15,371 nucleotides of DNA from Burkholderiales bacterium (GTDB taxonomy: Bacteria; Pseudomonadota; Gammaproteobacteria; Burkholderiales; Burkholderiaceae_A), in NCBI GenBank assembly GCA_030834045.1, contig JAURFZ010000016.1, forward strand, positions 1 to 15,371, written 5' to 3'. Every line of letters begins with the position of its first letter. Within the stretch, counting starts at the first letter, position 1. Of the stretch, positions 7,070-15,371 are shown one piece after another. The notes below the pieces were generated by a model, which saw nothing but the letters and a program-made list of their open reading frames with translations, was not told the DNA's origin and ran no database searches. A program made the translations under genes and the position numbers.

Positions 7070-7753
7070 TTGACAGAACCCCTGGTTATTGGGCTTGATG
7101 AGGCAGGACGTGGCCCTTGGGCAGGTCCCGTCACAGCAGCCGCTGTTGCCTTAGGGCCGTTTGCCTGTCAGGCCCTGCTGGGTCAGGTTCGCGATTCCAA
7201 GGTTTTGACGGCAAAGCGTCGTGAGGCCTTGGTACCTATTATTGAGGCGCAGGCCTTGTCCTGGGGGCTTGGTTGGTCAGACGTTGACGAAATTGATGGG
7301 CTCGGCATTCTTAAAGCAACCTTCTTGGCCATGAAACGCGCAGTCCATGCGCTTTTCGCCAGCCTACCCAACGCTTGTTCTGAAAGTTTTCTGAATCAAG
7401 ACTCAGCGGCGCAGATGTTGAACAGCCAGCAGGTTCGGCTCATTGTGGATGGAAGTCTTCACCCGGCAAGGTATCTTGGTGAGGATCAATGGCCTTGGCC
7501 CACCGAGACGATGGTGAAGGCGGATGCTCGCCAGATTGAGGTGGCAGCTGCCTCTGTTCTTGCCAAGACGGCCCGCGACCGCCATATGGTGGCGCTTGCG
7601 AAGACCTATCCCGGTTTTGGCTTTGAGCTTCACGCAGGCTACGGCACGAAACAGCACCAGCAGGCCTTGCGGCAGCTTGGGCCTGTTGCTGTACATCGCA
7701 AATCGTTTCGTCCCGTACGCGAGCTTCTGTCCAGCAGCGAGCGGCCATCATGA
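7070..7753 (+). CDS. rnhB: Ribonuclease HII
   Basis: RNase HII cuts RNA in RNA-DNA hybrids and starts removal of single ribonucleotides misincorporated into DNA. The 227-residue protein opens with IGLDEAGRGPWAGPV, giving metal-binding Asp10 and Glu11. It has the conserved DSK segment (here DSKVLTAKRRE, where many relatives have DSKKL). Asp127 (IVDG) and Asp152 (VKADAR) complete the acidic site, followed by VAAASVLAKTARDRHM and the tail segment HRKSFRPVRELL. The start must be TTG at 7070: a stop in the same frame, that of fabZ, lies 12 bases upstream and no other start fits before the active site. No clear Shine-Dalgarno precedes it, so re-initiation after fabZ is likely. Compared with E. coli RNase HII there are roughly 15-20 extra polar residues at about 97-122, just before IVDG. 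The stop overlaps the next gene as ATGA. Confidence 0.94.
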   Translation: MTEPLVIGLDEAGRGPWAGPVTAAAVALGPFACQALLGQVRDSKVLTAKRREALVPIIEAQALSWGLGWSDVDEIDGLGILKATFLAMKRAVHALFASLPNACSESFLNQDSAAQMLNSQQVRLIVDGSLHPARYLGEDQWPWPTETMVKADARQIEVAAASVLAKTARDRHMVALAKTYPGFGFELHAGYGTKQHQQALRQLGPVAVHRKSFRPVRELLSSSERPS

Positions 7754-8679
7754 GCCATGAACACCTCGCAGGCCTCACTTTAAGGCGCATCACGTCAAAA
7801 GAGAATCCCGAGTTTCGTCGCCTTCTTGCTGTGCACGGCCACTCGGACGTTCGACGTGCTGAGGGCCTGTGTTGGCTTGAGGGGCCGCGGCTGATTCAGC
7901 AGTTTGTGCTGGCTGTAAAACTTGCCAAAGAGCGTCCACGGGCCCCTCCCCAATGGCAGTGCGACACCCTTGTTTTCTCCGAAGATTGGCTTCAGAGCCA
8001 GGCCTCCCAGGCCCTTTGGCAGCCTCTTCTCGAAGAGCTGTCATCTCTTATTAGGCATGCCCTTGTGATGCCAGACCGTCTCTTCGCAAGGCTTGCTGAA
8101 ACCAGTTCGCCGGCGGGTCTTGGCCTTCTGATTGCATCGGGTCTTGCCCATGAGGAGCAGCAGGTTGAGTCTGACCGCGCCTTAGCAGGCGCCTGCAAGA
8201 CAGGCGATGGTCTTGTCCTTGATGCCATTCAAGACCCAGGCAATCTGGGGACTCTTCTGCGTACAGCCGCTGCTGCGGGGACTTCCTGGGTCGTCTTCAC
8301 GCAAGGCTCTGCAGACCCTTTCTCGCCCAAGTGCCTGCGGGCGGGACTGGGAGCCCAGTTCGTCCTGCAGCTTTTCCCTCAGCAGACTCCAGAGGCCTTG
8401 GCCTCTGTCTTAAAGGCCAGTGGGGTTGATCTTTTTGCTGCGGACCCGCTACTTGGCCAGTCTCTCTTTGCTGAGCCAGTATCGCGACGGCTTGGACGTC
8501 CGGCGGCCCTGGCCTGGGTCTTTGGCCAGGAGGGTAGAGGACTATCGGACTATTGGAAAATCCAGCCCGATATTGGTAAGGTTTTTATTCCCCAGAGCAG
8601 CTCGATGGAGTCCTTGAATGTCGCGGCAGCCGCAGCGGTCTGCCTTTTCGAGCGGCATCGCTGTCTTACTGCGTTTTGA
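7750..8679 (+). CDS. SpoU/TrmH-family RNA 2'-O-methyltransferase
   Basis: This SPOUT-superfamily enzyme is predicted to move a methyl group from S-adenosylmethionine to a ribose 2'-hydroxyl in rRNA or tRNA. The 309-residue protein has an N-terminal substrate-binding part (ITSKENPEFRRLL, then the LEGPRLIQQF segment). The C-terminal trefoil-knot domain carries motif 1 (Asn165 to Arg171, NLGTLLR), motif 2 (FGQEGRGLS, 258-266) and motif 3 (SLNVAAAAA, from 288). Those three motifs identify the family firmly, but not the target nucleotide: RlmB-, TrmH- and TsnR-like enzymes share them. It overlaps rnhB by four bases (ATGA), so the two are probably co-translated. Its 3' end overlaps the convergent ppsR by 14 bp. 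A methyltransferase at this place beside rnhB recurs, to my knowledge, in betaproteobacteria. Residues between about 45 and 140 are not well recognised. Confidence 0.9.
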   Translation: MSHEHLAGLTLRRITSKENPEFRRLLAVHGHSDVRRAEGLCWLEGPRLIQQFVLAVKLAKERPRAPPQWQCDTLVFSEDWLQSQASQALWQPLLEELSSLIRHALVMPDRLFARLAETSSPAGLGLLIASGLAHEEQQVESDRALAGACKTGDGLVLDAIQDPGNLGTLLRTAAAAGTSWVVFTQGSADPFSPKCLRAGLGAQFVLQLFPQQTPEALASVLKASGVDLFAADPLLGQSLFAEPVSRRLGRPAALAWVFGQEGRGLSDYWKIQPDIGKVFIPQSSSMESLNVAAAAAVCLFERHRCLTAF

Positions 8680-9490
8680 GCTGAGACAAAATGGTTGTGG
8701 CGATCTCTTCGATGGACTTGGTTGTTGTAGATAGCCACTGAATACCCTCACGTCGCATGAGCGCCTCTGCGGCAGTAACCTCAGCCCGGCAGTTCTCAAG
8801 AGCCGCGTAACGTGAATCGGGCCGACGCTCTTGCCGAATGTCGGACAGCCGCAGTGGGTCAATCGTCAGGCCGAAGCATTTTGTTTTGTAGGGCAGGAGG
8901 GTGTCGGGCAGTCGGTCACGGTCGAAGTCTTCGGGTATTAAAGGGTAGTTCGCTACTTTCAGTCCATACTGCATCGAGAGATAGAGGCTGGTGGGTGTCT
9001 TTCCACTGCGTGAGACGCCAATAAGAATGGTGTCGGCATCGGCAAGGTTTTGGGAGGACTGGCCGTCATCGTGGGCCAGTGAAAAGTTAATGGCCTCAAT
9101 GCGGTTTTTGTACGACTCCGAATCATTGGCATGGTGAAACCTTCCAATCGTATGGCTTGATTTCATGCCAAGCTCAATTTCTAAGGGCTCCACAAAGGTT
9201 TTGAACATGTCCATGTGGACCGCCTCCGCAAGCTTGACTCGCTCAGCAATGCCTGGATCCACAAGCGTCGAAAAAACAATCGGCCGCGCGCCATCACGGC
9301 GACCTTGCTCTTCAATAACGCTGCGGGCAGCATCGGCCTTGTCAAGAGCATTGACAAACGGAAGCCGCCGAATCGAGAAGCGAAGGCTTTCAAACTGGGC
9401 AAGGATGGAGTTTCCGAAGGTTTCTGCGGTGATTCCGGTACCGTCTGAGACGAAAAAGACGGTCCGGCCGCTGGGTGAGGAGCTGGTCAT
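8666..9490 (-). CDS. ppsR: PEP synthetase regulatory protein (kinase/pyrophosphorylase)
   Basis: PpsR (PSRP, formerly DUF299) controls PEP synthetase. It inactivates the enzyme by ADP-dependent phosphorylation of a threonine next to the catalytic histidine, and reactivates it by phosphate-dependent removal that releases pyrophosphate. The 274-residue protein starts with RTVFFVSDGTGITAE, the family signature. It carries the nucleotide-binding loop GVSRSGKT at 158-165, followed by TPTSLYLSMQYGLKVANYPL and the LTIDPLRLSDIRQERR segment. Length matches family members (about 270-280). The ATG at 9490 was chosen because the signature begins ten residues later; its ribosome site is weak. It is divergent from ppsA, its presumed target, across 52 bp, which makes the assignment firm (rather than PDRP, the regulator of pyruvate phosphate dikinase). 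Its 3' end runs 14 bp into the methyltransferase gene. Confidence 0.95.
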   Translation of the reverse strand: MTSSSPSGRTVFFVSDGTGITAETFGNSILAQFESLRFSIRRLPFVNALDKADAARSVIEEQGRRDGARPIVFSTLVDPGIAERVKLAEAVHMDMFKTFVEPLEIELGMKSSHTIGRFHHANDSESYKNRIEAINFSLAHDDGQSSQNLADADTILIGVSRSGKTPTSLYLSMQYGLKVANYPLIPEDFDRDRLPDTLLPYKTKCFGLTIDPLRLSDIRQERRPDSRYAALENCRAEVTAAEALMRREGIQWLSTTTKSIEEIATTILSQLKTQ

Positions 9491-9542
9491 ACCCGGTAAA
9501 ATGCGCCTTAACTAAGAAAATTTCAATGTCTAGGGGTTTTTC
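9491..9542. promoter_or_regulatory. Divergent control region between ppsR and ppsA
   Basis: These 52 bases must contain the 5' signals for both divergent genes, unless their promoters lie inside the opposite coding sequence. On the + strand AGGGGT at 9532-9537 is the ribosome site of ppsA, and TAAAAT at 9497-9502 resembles a -10 box but has no matching -35. On the minus strand a TTGAAA-like -35 with a poor AT-rich -10 can be drawn. Neither pair is strong and no clear operator palindrome is seen. Confidence 0.45.
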
Positions 9543-11993
<2,451 letters not shown>

Positions 11994-12029
11994 TTTCGGC
12001 CTTTGAGCTGAACACTGGCGTTCGCAGGC

Positions 12030-12959
12030 ATGGACATCTTCCTTCAACAGCTTTTTAACGGACTGGTTTTAGGAAGTGTCTATGCCCTGGTAGCTTTAGG
12101 CTACACCATGGTCTACGGCATCTTGCAGCTCATCAACTTCACCCATGGTGAGGTGCTTATGGTGGGTGCTATGGTGAGCCTAACCGTTGTGAGCTTATTG
12201 CAGACTTTTTTCCCCGGTATGGCACCCTGGGCCATGCTGCTTCTTGCTCTTCTAACAGCCATTCCTGCCTGCATGGCCCTGTCAGCCGCCATTGAGCGAC
12301 TTGCCTATCGGCCGTTGCGCAATGCTCCACGACTTGCTCCATTAATTACAGCCATTGGTTTATCAATTGTTATACAGACCCTGGCGATGCTTGTCTGGGG
12401 TCCAAACCCCATGGTTTTTCCAGACCTTCTACCAACCATCCCCATTCAATGGCAGGGTACATTCATTGCGCCCAAGCAACTGCTTATTCTCGGGGTCTCC
12501 GCGGTGCTTATGGCGGTCCTAGTACTTCTTATTCAATACAGCCGGCTTGGCCGGGCCATGCGCGCGGTTTCAGAAAGCCCTGCCATGGCTATGCTCATGG
12601 GCATCAACCCTGACCGTGTCATCGCGCTTACCTTCATGATTGGTGCTGCACTGGCTGCCGTTGCAGGGCTCTTGGTGGCCATGAACTACAACATCGTGCA
12701 CTTCACCATGGGTTTCATTCTTGGGCTTAAGGCTTTTACGGCAGCAGTTTTAGGTGGTATTGGTAACGTACCTGGTGCTGTGCTTGGCGGGCTTTTACTT
12801 GGCATTATTGAAAGCCTTGGTGCTGGCTACATTGGCGACATTACAGGTGGGTTCTTGGGCAGTCATTACCAAGATATCTTCGCCTTTGCGGTTCTTATTC
12901 TGGTTCTTCTTTTTCGTCCCTCAGGCCTTTTAGGGGAGCGGGTTGCTGACCGGGCTTAG
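12030..12959 (+). CDS. livH: Branched-chain amino-acid ABC transporter permease LivH
   Basis: LivH is one of two inner-membrane permeases of the LIV-type importer, which takes up leucine, isoleucine, valine or related compounds with ATP. The 309-residue protein (E. coli 308) is almost wholly hydrophobic, with about eight membrane segments. It begins MDIFLQQLFNGLVLGSVYAL, then GYTMVYGILQLINFTHGE, the most conserved stretch of the family. Near the C-terminus FILGLKAFTAAVLGGIGNVPGAVLGG is the loop that contacts the ATPase subunits. The ATG at 12030 is fixed by this N-terminus, although its ribosome site is weak. It overlaps livM by 17 bp. Members of the family also import other substrates such as urea or aromatic acids, so the exact ligand is an inference; no urea-cluster genes are present. 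Confidence 0.93.
   Translation: MDIFLQQLFNGLVLGSVYALVALGYTMVYGILQLINFTHGEVLMVGAMVSLTVVSLLQTFFPGMAPWAMLLLALLTAIPACMALSAAIERLAYRPLRNAPRLAPLITAIGLSIVIQTLAMLVWGPNPMVFPDLLPTIPIQWQGTFIAPKQLLILGVSAVLMAVLVLLIQYSRLGRAMRAVSESPAMAMLMGINPDRVIALTFMIGAALAAVAGLLVAMNYNIVHFTMGFILGLKAFTAAVLGGIGNVPGAVLGGLLLGIIESLGAGYIGDITGGFLGSHYQDIFAFAVLILVLLFRPSGLLGERVADRA
12932..12936 (+). promoter_or_regulatory. Ribosome site for the TTG start of livM, inside livH
   Basis: AGGGG within the end of livH lies six bases before TTG at 12943. No ATG or GTG is available in the livM frame near the expected N-terminus, so this site supports the unusual TTG start. Confidence 0.6.
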
Positions 12960-14022
12960 CGACAGACAGAAGGCACTGGCCGCAACCGTTCTCGTCGGTC
13001 TTGCGCTTATTATGCTTCCCTTTTTCGCGGGTCAGTTTGGTAACGCCTGGATACGCATACTGGCCTTTGCACTTCTTTACATCATGCTGGCGCTTGGGCT
13101 AAACATTGTTGTGGGCTATGCGGGCCTGCTTGATCTTGGCTATGTAGCCTTTTATGCAGTCGGGGCCTATATGTATGCACTGCTTGCCTCGCCGCATTTG
13201 TACGAGCAGTTCGAATGGATTCGTCAGACCTTTCCCGATGGGCTGCATAGCTCCATCTGGCTTGTCATTCCCCTATCGGCTGGGCTAGCGGCGCTTTTTG
13301 GTGTCTTACTTGGGTTTCCGGTTCTGCGTCTGCGCGGTGACTACCTTGCCATTGTTACGCTTGGCTTTGGCGAGATTATTCGCATCTTCTTAAACAACCT
13401 CAATGCACCGCTTAACTTTACCAATGGCCCTCAGGGCATAAGTCGAATTGACCCCATTCAACTAGGGGGGCACAGCCTGGGTGACGACCTGGTTCTTGGC
13501 GGGCTAACGCTTCCTTCTGTCCAGCTTTACTATTATTTATTTTTAGCTCTAACATTAATAATTATTGTTGTGAGTCTGCGTCTTGAAGACTCGCGAATTG
13601 GCCGGGCCTGGATGGCGATTCGCGAGGATGAGGTTGCGGCGAAGGCTATGGGCATTAATACCCGAAACATCAAACTGCTGGCTTTTGCCATGGGTGCAAG
13701 CTTTGGCGGTGTTTCGGGTGCTATGTTTTCTGCCTTTCAGGGCTTTGTCTCCCCAGAAAGCTTTGTGCTTATGGAAAGCATTGTCATTGTGGCCATGGTG
13801 GTGCTTGGGGGTATGGGCAATATTGCGGGTGTGGTGCTTGGGGCGATTCTTCTGTATGCCATACCCGAAGTGCTGCGTCTGGTTGCAAAGCCTCTGCAGG
13901 AGTTTCTTTTTGGGCAGGAGTACATTGCCCCAGAAGCAATACGTATGCTTATGTTTGGCCTGGCTATGGTGGTCATGATGCTTTACAGGCCGCATGGTCT
14001 GCTTGGGAAAAGGCGTGCCTAG
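12943..14022 (+). CDS. livM: Branched-chain amino-acid ABC transporter permease LivM
   Basis: LivM is the second membrane permease of the importer and pairs with LivH. The 359-residue protein has about nine to ten hydrophobic segments. The family landmarks are LGLNIVVGYAGLLDLGYVAFYAVGAY near 52-78, LRLRGDYLAIVTLGFGEIIRI near 127-148 and the coupling loop SRIGRAWMAIREDEVAAKAMGIN near 215-238, followed by GVSGAMFSAFQGFVSPESF. The protein ends with YRPHGLLGKRRA, a usual LivM tail. It is shorter than E. coli LivM (425) because it lacks the extra N-terminal segments, as is common outside enterics. Start is TTG at 12943, with AGGGG upstream and a 17-bp overlap with livH. Its 3' end overlaps livG. 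Confidence 0.92.
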   Translation: MLTGLSDRQKALAATVLVGLALIMLPFFAGQFGNAWIRILAFALLYIMLALGLNIVVGYAGLLDLGYVAFYAVGAYMYALLASPHLYEQFEWIRQTFPDGLHSSIWLVIPLSAGLAALFGVLLGFPVLRLRGDYLAIVTLGFGEIIRIFLNNLNAPLNFTNGPQGISRIDPIQLGGHSLGDDLVLGGLTLPSVQLYYYLFLALTLIIIVVSLRLEDSRIGRAWMAIREDEVAAKAMGINTRNIKLLAFAMGASFGGVSGAMFSAFQGFVSPESFVLMESIVIVAMVVLGGMGNIAGVVLGAILLYAIPEVLRLVAKPLQEFLFGQEYIAPEAIRMLMFGLAMVVMMLYRPHGLLGKRRA

Positions 14023-14815
14023 TTCGGAAACCTTGCTTTCGGTGAAGGGGGCCTCGAAGTCCTTCGGAGGACTCAAGGCGCTCTCCGATGTTTCGGTTGC
14101 TATTGCGTCGGGGGAGATTTACGGGCTTATTGGCCCAAACGGTGCAGGTAAGACAAGTTTTTTTAATGTTATTACCGGGCTCTATCAGCCCGACTCGGGC
14201 CACTTCGAGTTGGCGGGCAAGTCCTATTCGCCCCAGTCGATTCACGGCGTGGTTGAGGCGGGCATTGCTCGAACCTTTCAGAATATTCGTCTCTTTCCCG
14301 AAATGACGGTGCTTGAGAATGTCATGGTGGGTCGGCATTGCAGAACCCGTGGTCTTCACGCAGGCGTTATCGGTGCCATTTTCCGCACCTCAGGATTCCG
14401 CGCCATGGAGCGGGGCATTCGCGACCACGCCCTGGGCCTGTTGAACTATGTAGGCCTAGCCGAGCGCTCCTCCACCATGGCCTGCACCCTGTCGTACGGT
14501 GATCAGCGGCGGCTTGAAATTGCACGGGCTCTGGCCACCGAGCCCGTGCTCTTGGCACTTGATGAACCGGCTGCCGGAATGAATGCCACCGAGAAAAACA
14601 GTCTGCGGGAACTGCTAAAACGCATTCGAGATGATGGTAAGACCATTCTTATTATTGAGCACGATGTGAAGCTGGTGATGGGTCTTTGCGACCGTGTCAC
14701 GGTTCTTGACTACGGGTGTGTTATTGCCTCGGGTCTGCCGCAACAGGTGCGTCGAGACCCGGCGGTTATTGAAGCCTATCTTGGAAGAGCCGCCGCCCAC
14801 GAGGCGCAGCCATGA
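14015..14815 (+). CDS. livG: Branched-chain amino-acid ABC transporter ATPase LivG
   Basis: LivG is one of the two cytoplasmic ATPases that power the importer. From the GTG at 14015 the protein has 266 residues. It has Walker A GPNGAGKT at 40-47, the Q-loop region FQNIRLFPEMTVLENVMVG near 88-106, signature LSYGDQRR near 159-166 (LivG proteins often carry this variant of LSGGQ), Walker B LLALDEP at 179-185 and the switch His216 in IIEHD. The AGMN segment and the inserted helical region at about 108-145 are typical of LivG rather than LivF. The start is a choice between GTG 14015 (8-bp overlap with livM, N-terminus like known LivG) and ATG 13994, seven codons earlier. The stop overlaps livF as ATGA. 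Confidence 0.93.
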   Translation: MPSSETLLSVKGASKSFGGLKALSDVSVAIASGEIYGLIGPNGAGKTSFFNVITGLYQPDSGHFELAGKSYSPQSIHGVVEAGIARTFQNIRLFPEMTVLENVMVGRHCRTRGLHAGVIGAIFRTSGFRAMERGIRDHALGLLNYVGLAERSSTMACTLSYGDQRRLEIARALATEPVLLALDEPAAGMNATEKNSLRELLKRIRDDGKTILIIEHDVKLVMGLCDRVTVLDYGCVIASGLPQQVRRDPAVIEAYLGRAAAHEAQP

Positions 14816-15371
14816 GTCAGAGCGAGGTTGCCTTACTTTCTGTCGCTGGGCTCTCCGTGGCCTACGGGGGTATTCAGGCCGTCAGGCAGGTGTCTTTTAG
14901 TGTTCCCCATCGAGGCCTTGTTGCCCTTATTGGTGCAAACGGGGCAGGCAAGACATCCGTTCTTCGGGCCCTCTGCGGTCTTACCCCGAAGGCCTCCGGC
15001 GAGGTTCGTTACGACGGTGAGCCCATTACCAAGACACCGGCCTCTGAGCTCCCAGCGCGCGGCCTTATTCTCGTGCCAGAGGGCCGGGGCGTCTTTCGTC
15101 GTATGACCGTGCTTGAAAACTTAAGGCTCGGAGCCTATTGCCGCGAGGGCTCTCTTGCGAAGCCGTCAGGCAAGGCAGAGCTTCAGGCCGATCTGGATGC
15201 ACAGCTTCAGAGCTTTCCCAGGCTTGGCGAGCGACGGAGCCAACTGGCGGGAACACTCTCGGGGGGCGAGCAACAGATGCTGGCCATTGCGCGCGCACTT
15301 ATGGGACGACCTCGGCTGCTGTTGCTTGATGAGCCCTCCATGGGGCTGTCCCCCATGCTTGTGGATCAGGT
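14812..15371 (+). CDS. livF: Branched-chain amino-acid ABC transporter ATPase LivF, 3' end missing
   Basis: LivF is the second ATPase of the importer. The frame opens at ATG 14812, overlapping the livG stop by four bases, and runs without a stop to the window end, giving 186 residues of the roughly 235 expected. It shows LLSVAGLSVAYGGIQAVRQV at the N-terminus, Walker A GANGAGKT at 41-48 and the LVPEGRGVFRRMTVLENL segment near 88-105 that marks LivF. Signature LSGGEQQMLAIARAL follows at 149-163 and Walker B LLLLDEP at 169-175, then MGLSPMLV. All motifs present are intact, so truncation is due only to the window edge. Several short frames on both strands in this region are shadows of this gene. 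Confidence 0.94.
   Translation, partial: MSQSEVALLSVAGLSVAYGGIQAVRQVSFSVPHRGLVALIGANGAGKTSVLRALCGLTPKASGEVRYDGEPITKTPASELPARGLILVPEGRGVFRRMTVLENLRLGAYCREGSLAKPSGKAELQADLDAQLQSFPRLGERRSQLAGTLSGGEQQMLAIARALMGRPRLLLLDEPSMGLSPMLVDQ

Noticed and set aside
13555..14076. 173-codon open frame on the minus strand over livM and the livG start
   Set aside because: The sense frame encodes intact LivM motifs throughout. The antisense product is rich in His, Lys and Asn in the way antisense reads of membrane proteins are, with no domain.
14828..15329. Short open frames on both strands across 14828-15329
   Set aside because: They are shadows of livF, which is open from 14812 to the window end and carries all ABC ATPase motifs.

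Overview
The window is a chromosomal stretch of a Gram-negative bacterium, most likely a betaproteobacterium of the order Burkholderiales. This rests on gene order: dxr-rseP-bamA-skp-lpxD-fabZ is the classic proteobacterial envelope cluster. The following run of rnhB, a SpoU-type RNA methyltransferase, ppsR on the opposite strand and ppsA is, as far as I recall, typical of Burkholderiales. Base composition is moderate in GC (judged by eye, not counted) and looks uniform. I see no sign of recent transfer, no mobile element, no CRISPR array and no structural RNA gene.

Region 1 (1-7060, + strand) is the envelope cluster. It runs from the 3' part of dxr (isoprenoid precursors) through rseP (site-2 protease), bamA (outer-membrane protein insertion), skp (periplasmic chaperone) and lpxD (lipid A acylation) to fabZ (fatty-acid dehydration). 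The first five genes overlap or lie within tens of bases of each other; a 129-bp gap precedes fabZ. Where most relatives carry lpxA and lpxB after fabZ, this genome goes straight to rnhB nine bases later. That absence is the most notable feature of the window.

Region 2 (7070-8679, + strand) is an rnhB and RNA 2'-O-methyltransferase pair joined by an ATGA overlap.

Region 3 (8666-11993) is the PEP synthetase module. ppsR on the minus strand encodes the bifunctional kinase/pyrophosphorylase that switches PEP synthetase off and on. It is divergent from its target gene ppsA across 52 bp and convergent with the methyltransferase gene, with a 14-bp tail overlap.

Region 4 (12030-15371, + strand) is a branched-chain (or related) amino-acid ABC importer, livH-livM-livG-livF, tightly overlapped and cut off inside livF by the window end. 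The substrate-binding protein gene is not in the window.

Most of the window is conserved housekeeping content. I found no previously undescribed system. The points worth a second look are the missing lpxA/lpxB, the unclear lpxD start, the forced TTG start and internal insertion in rnhB, and the 129-bp lpxD-fabZ gap.
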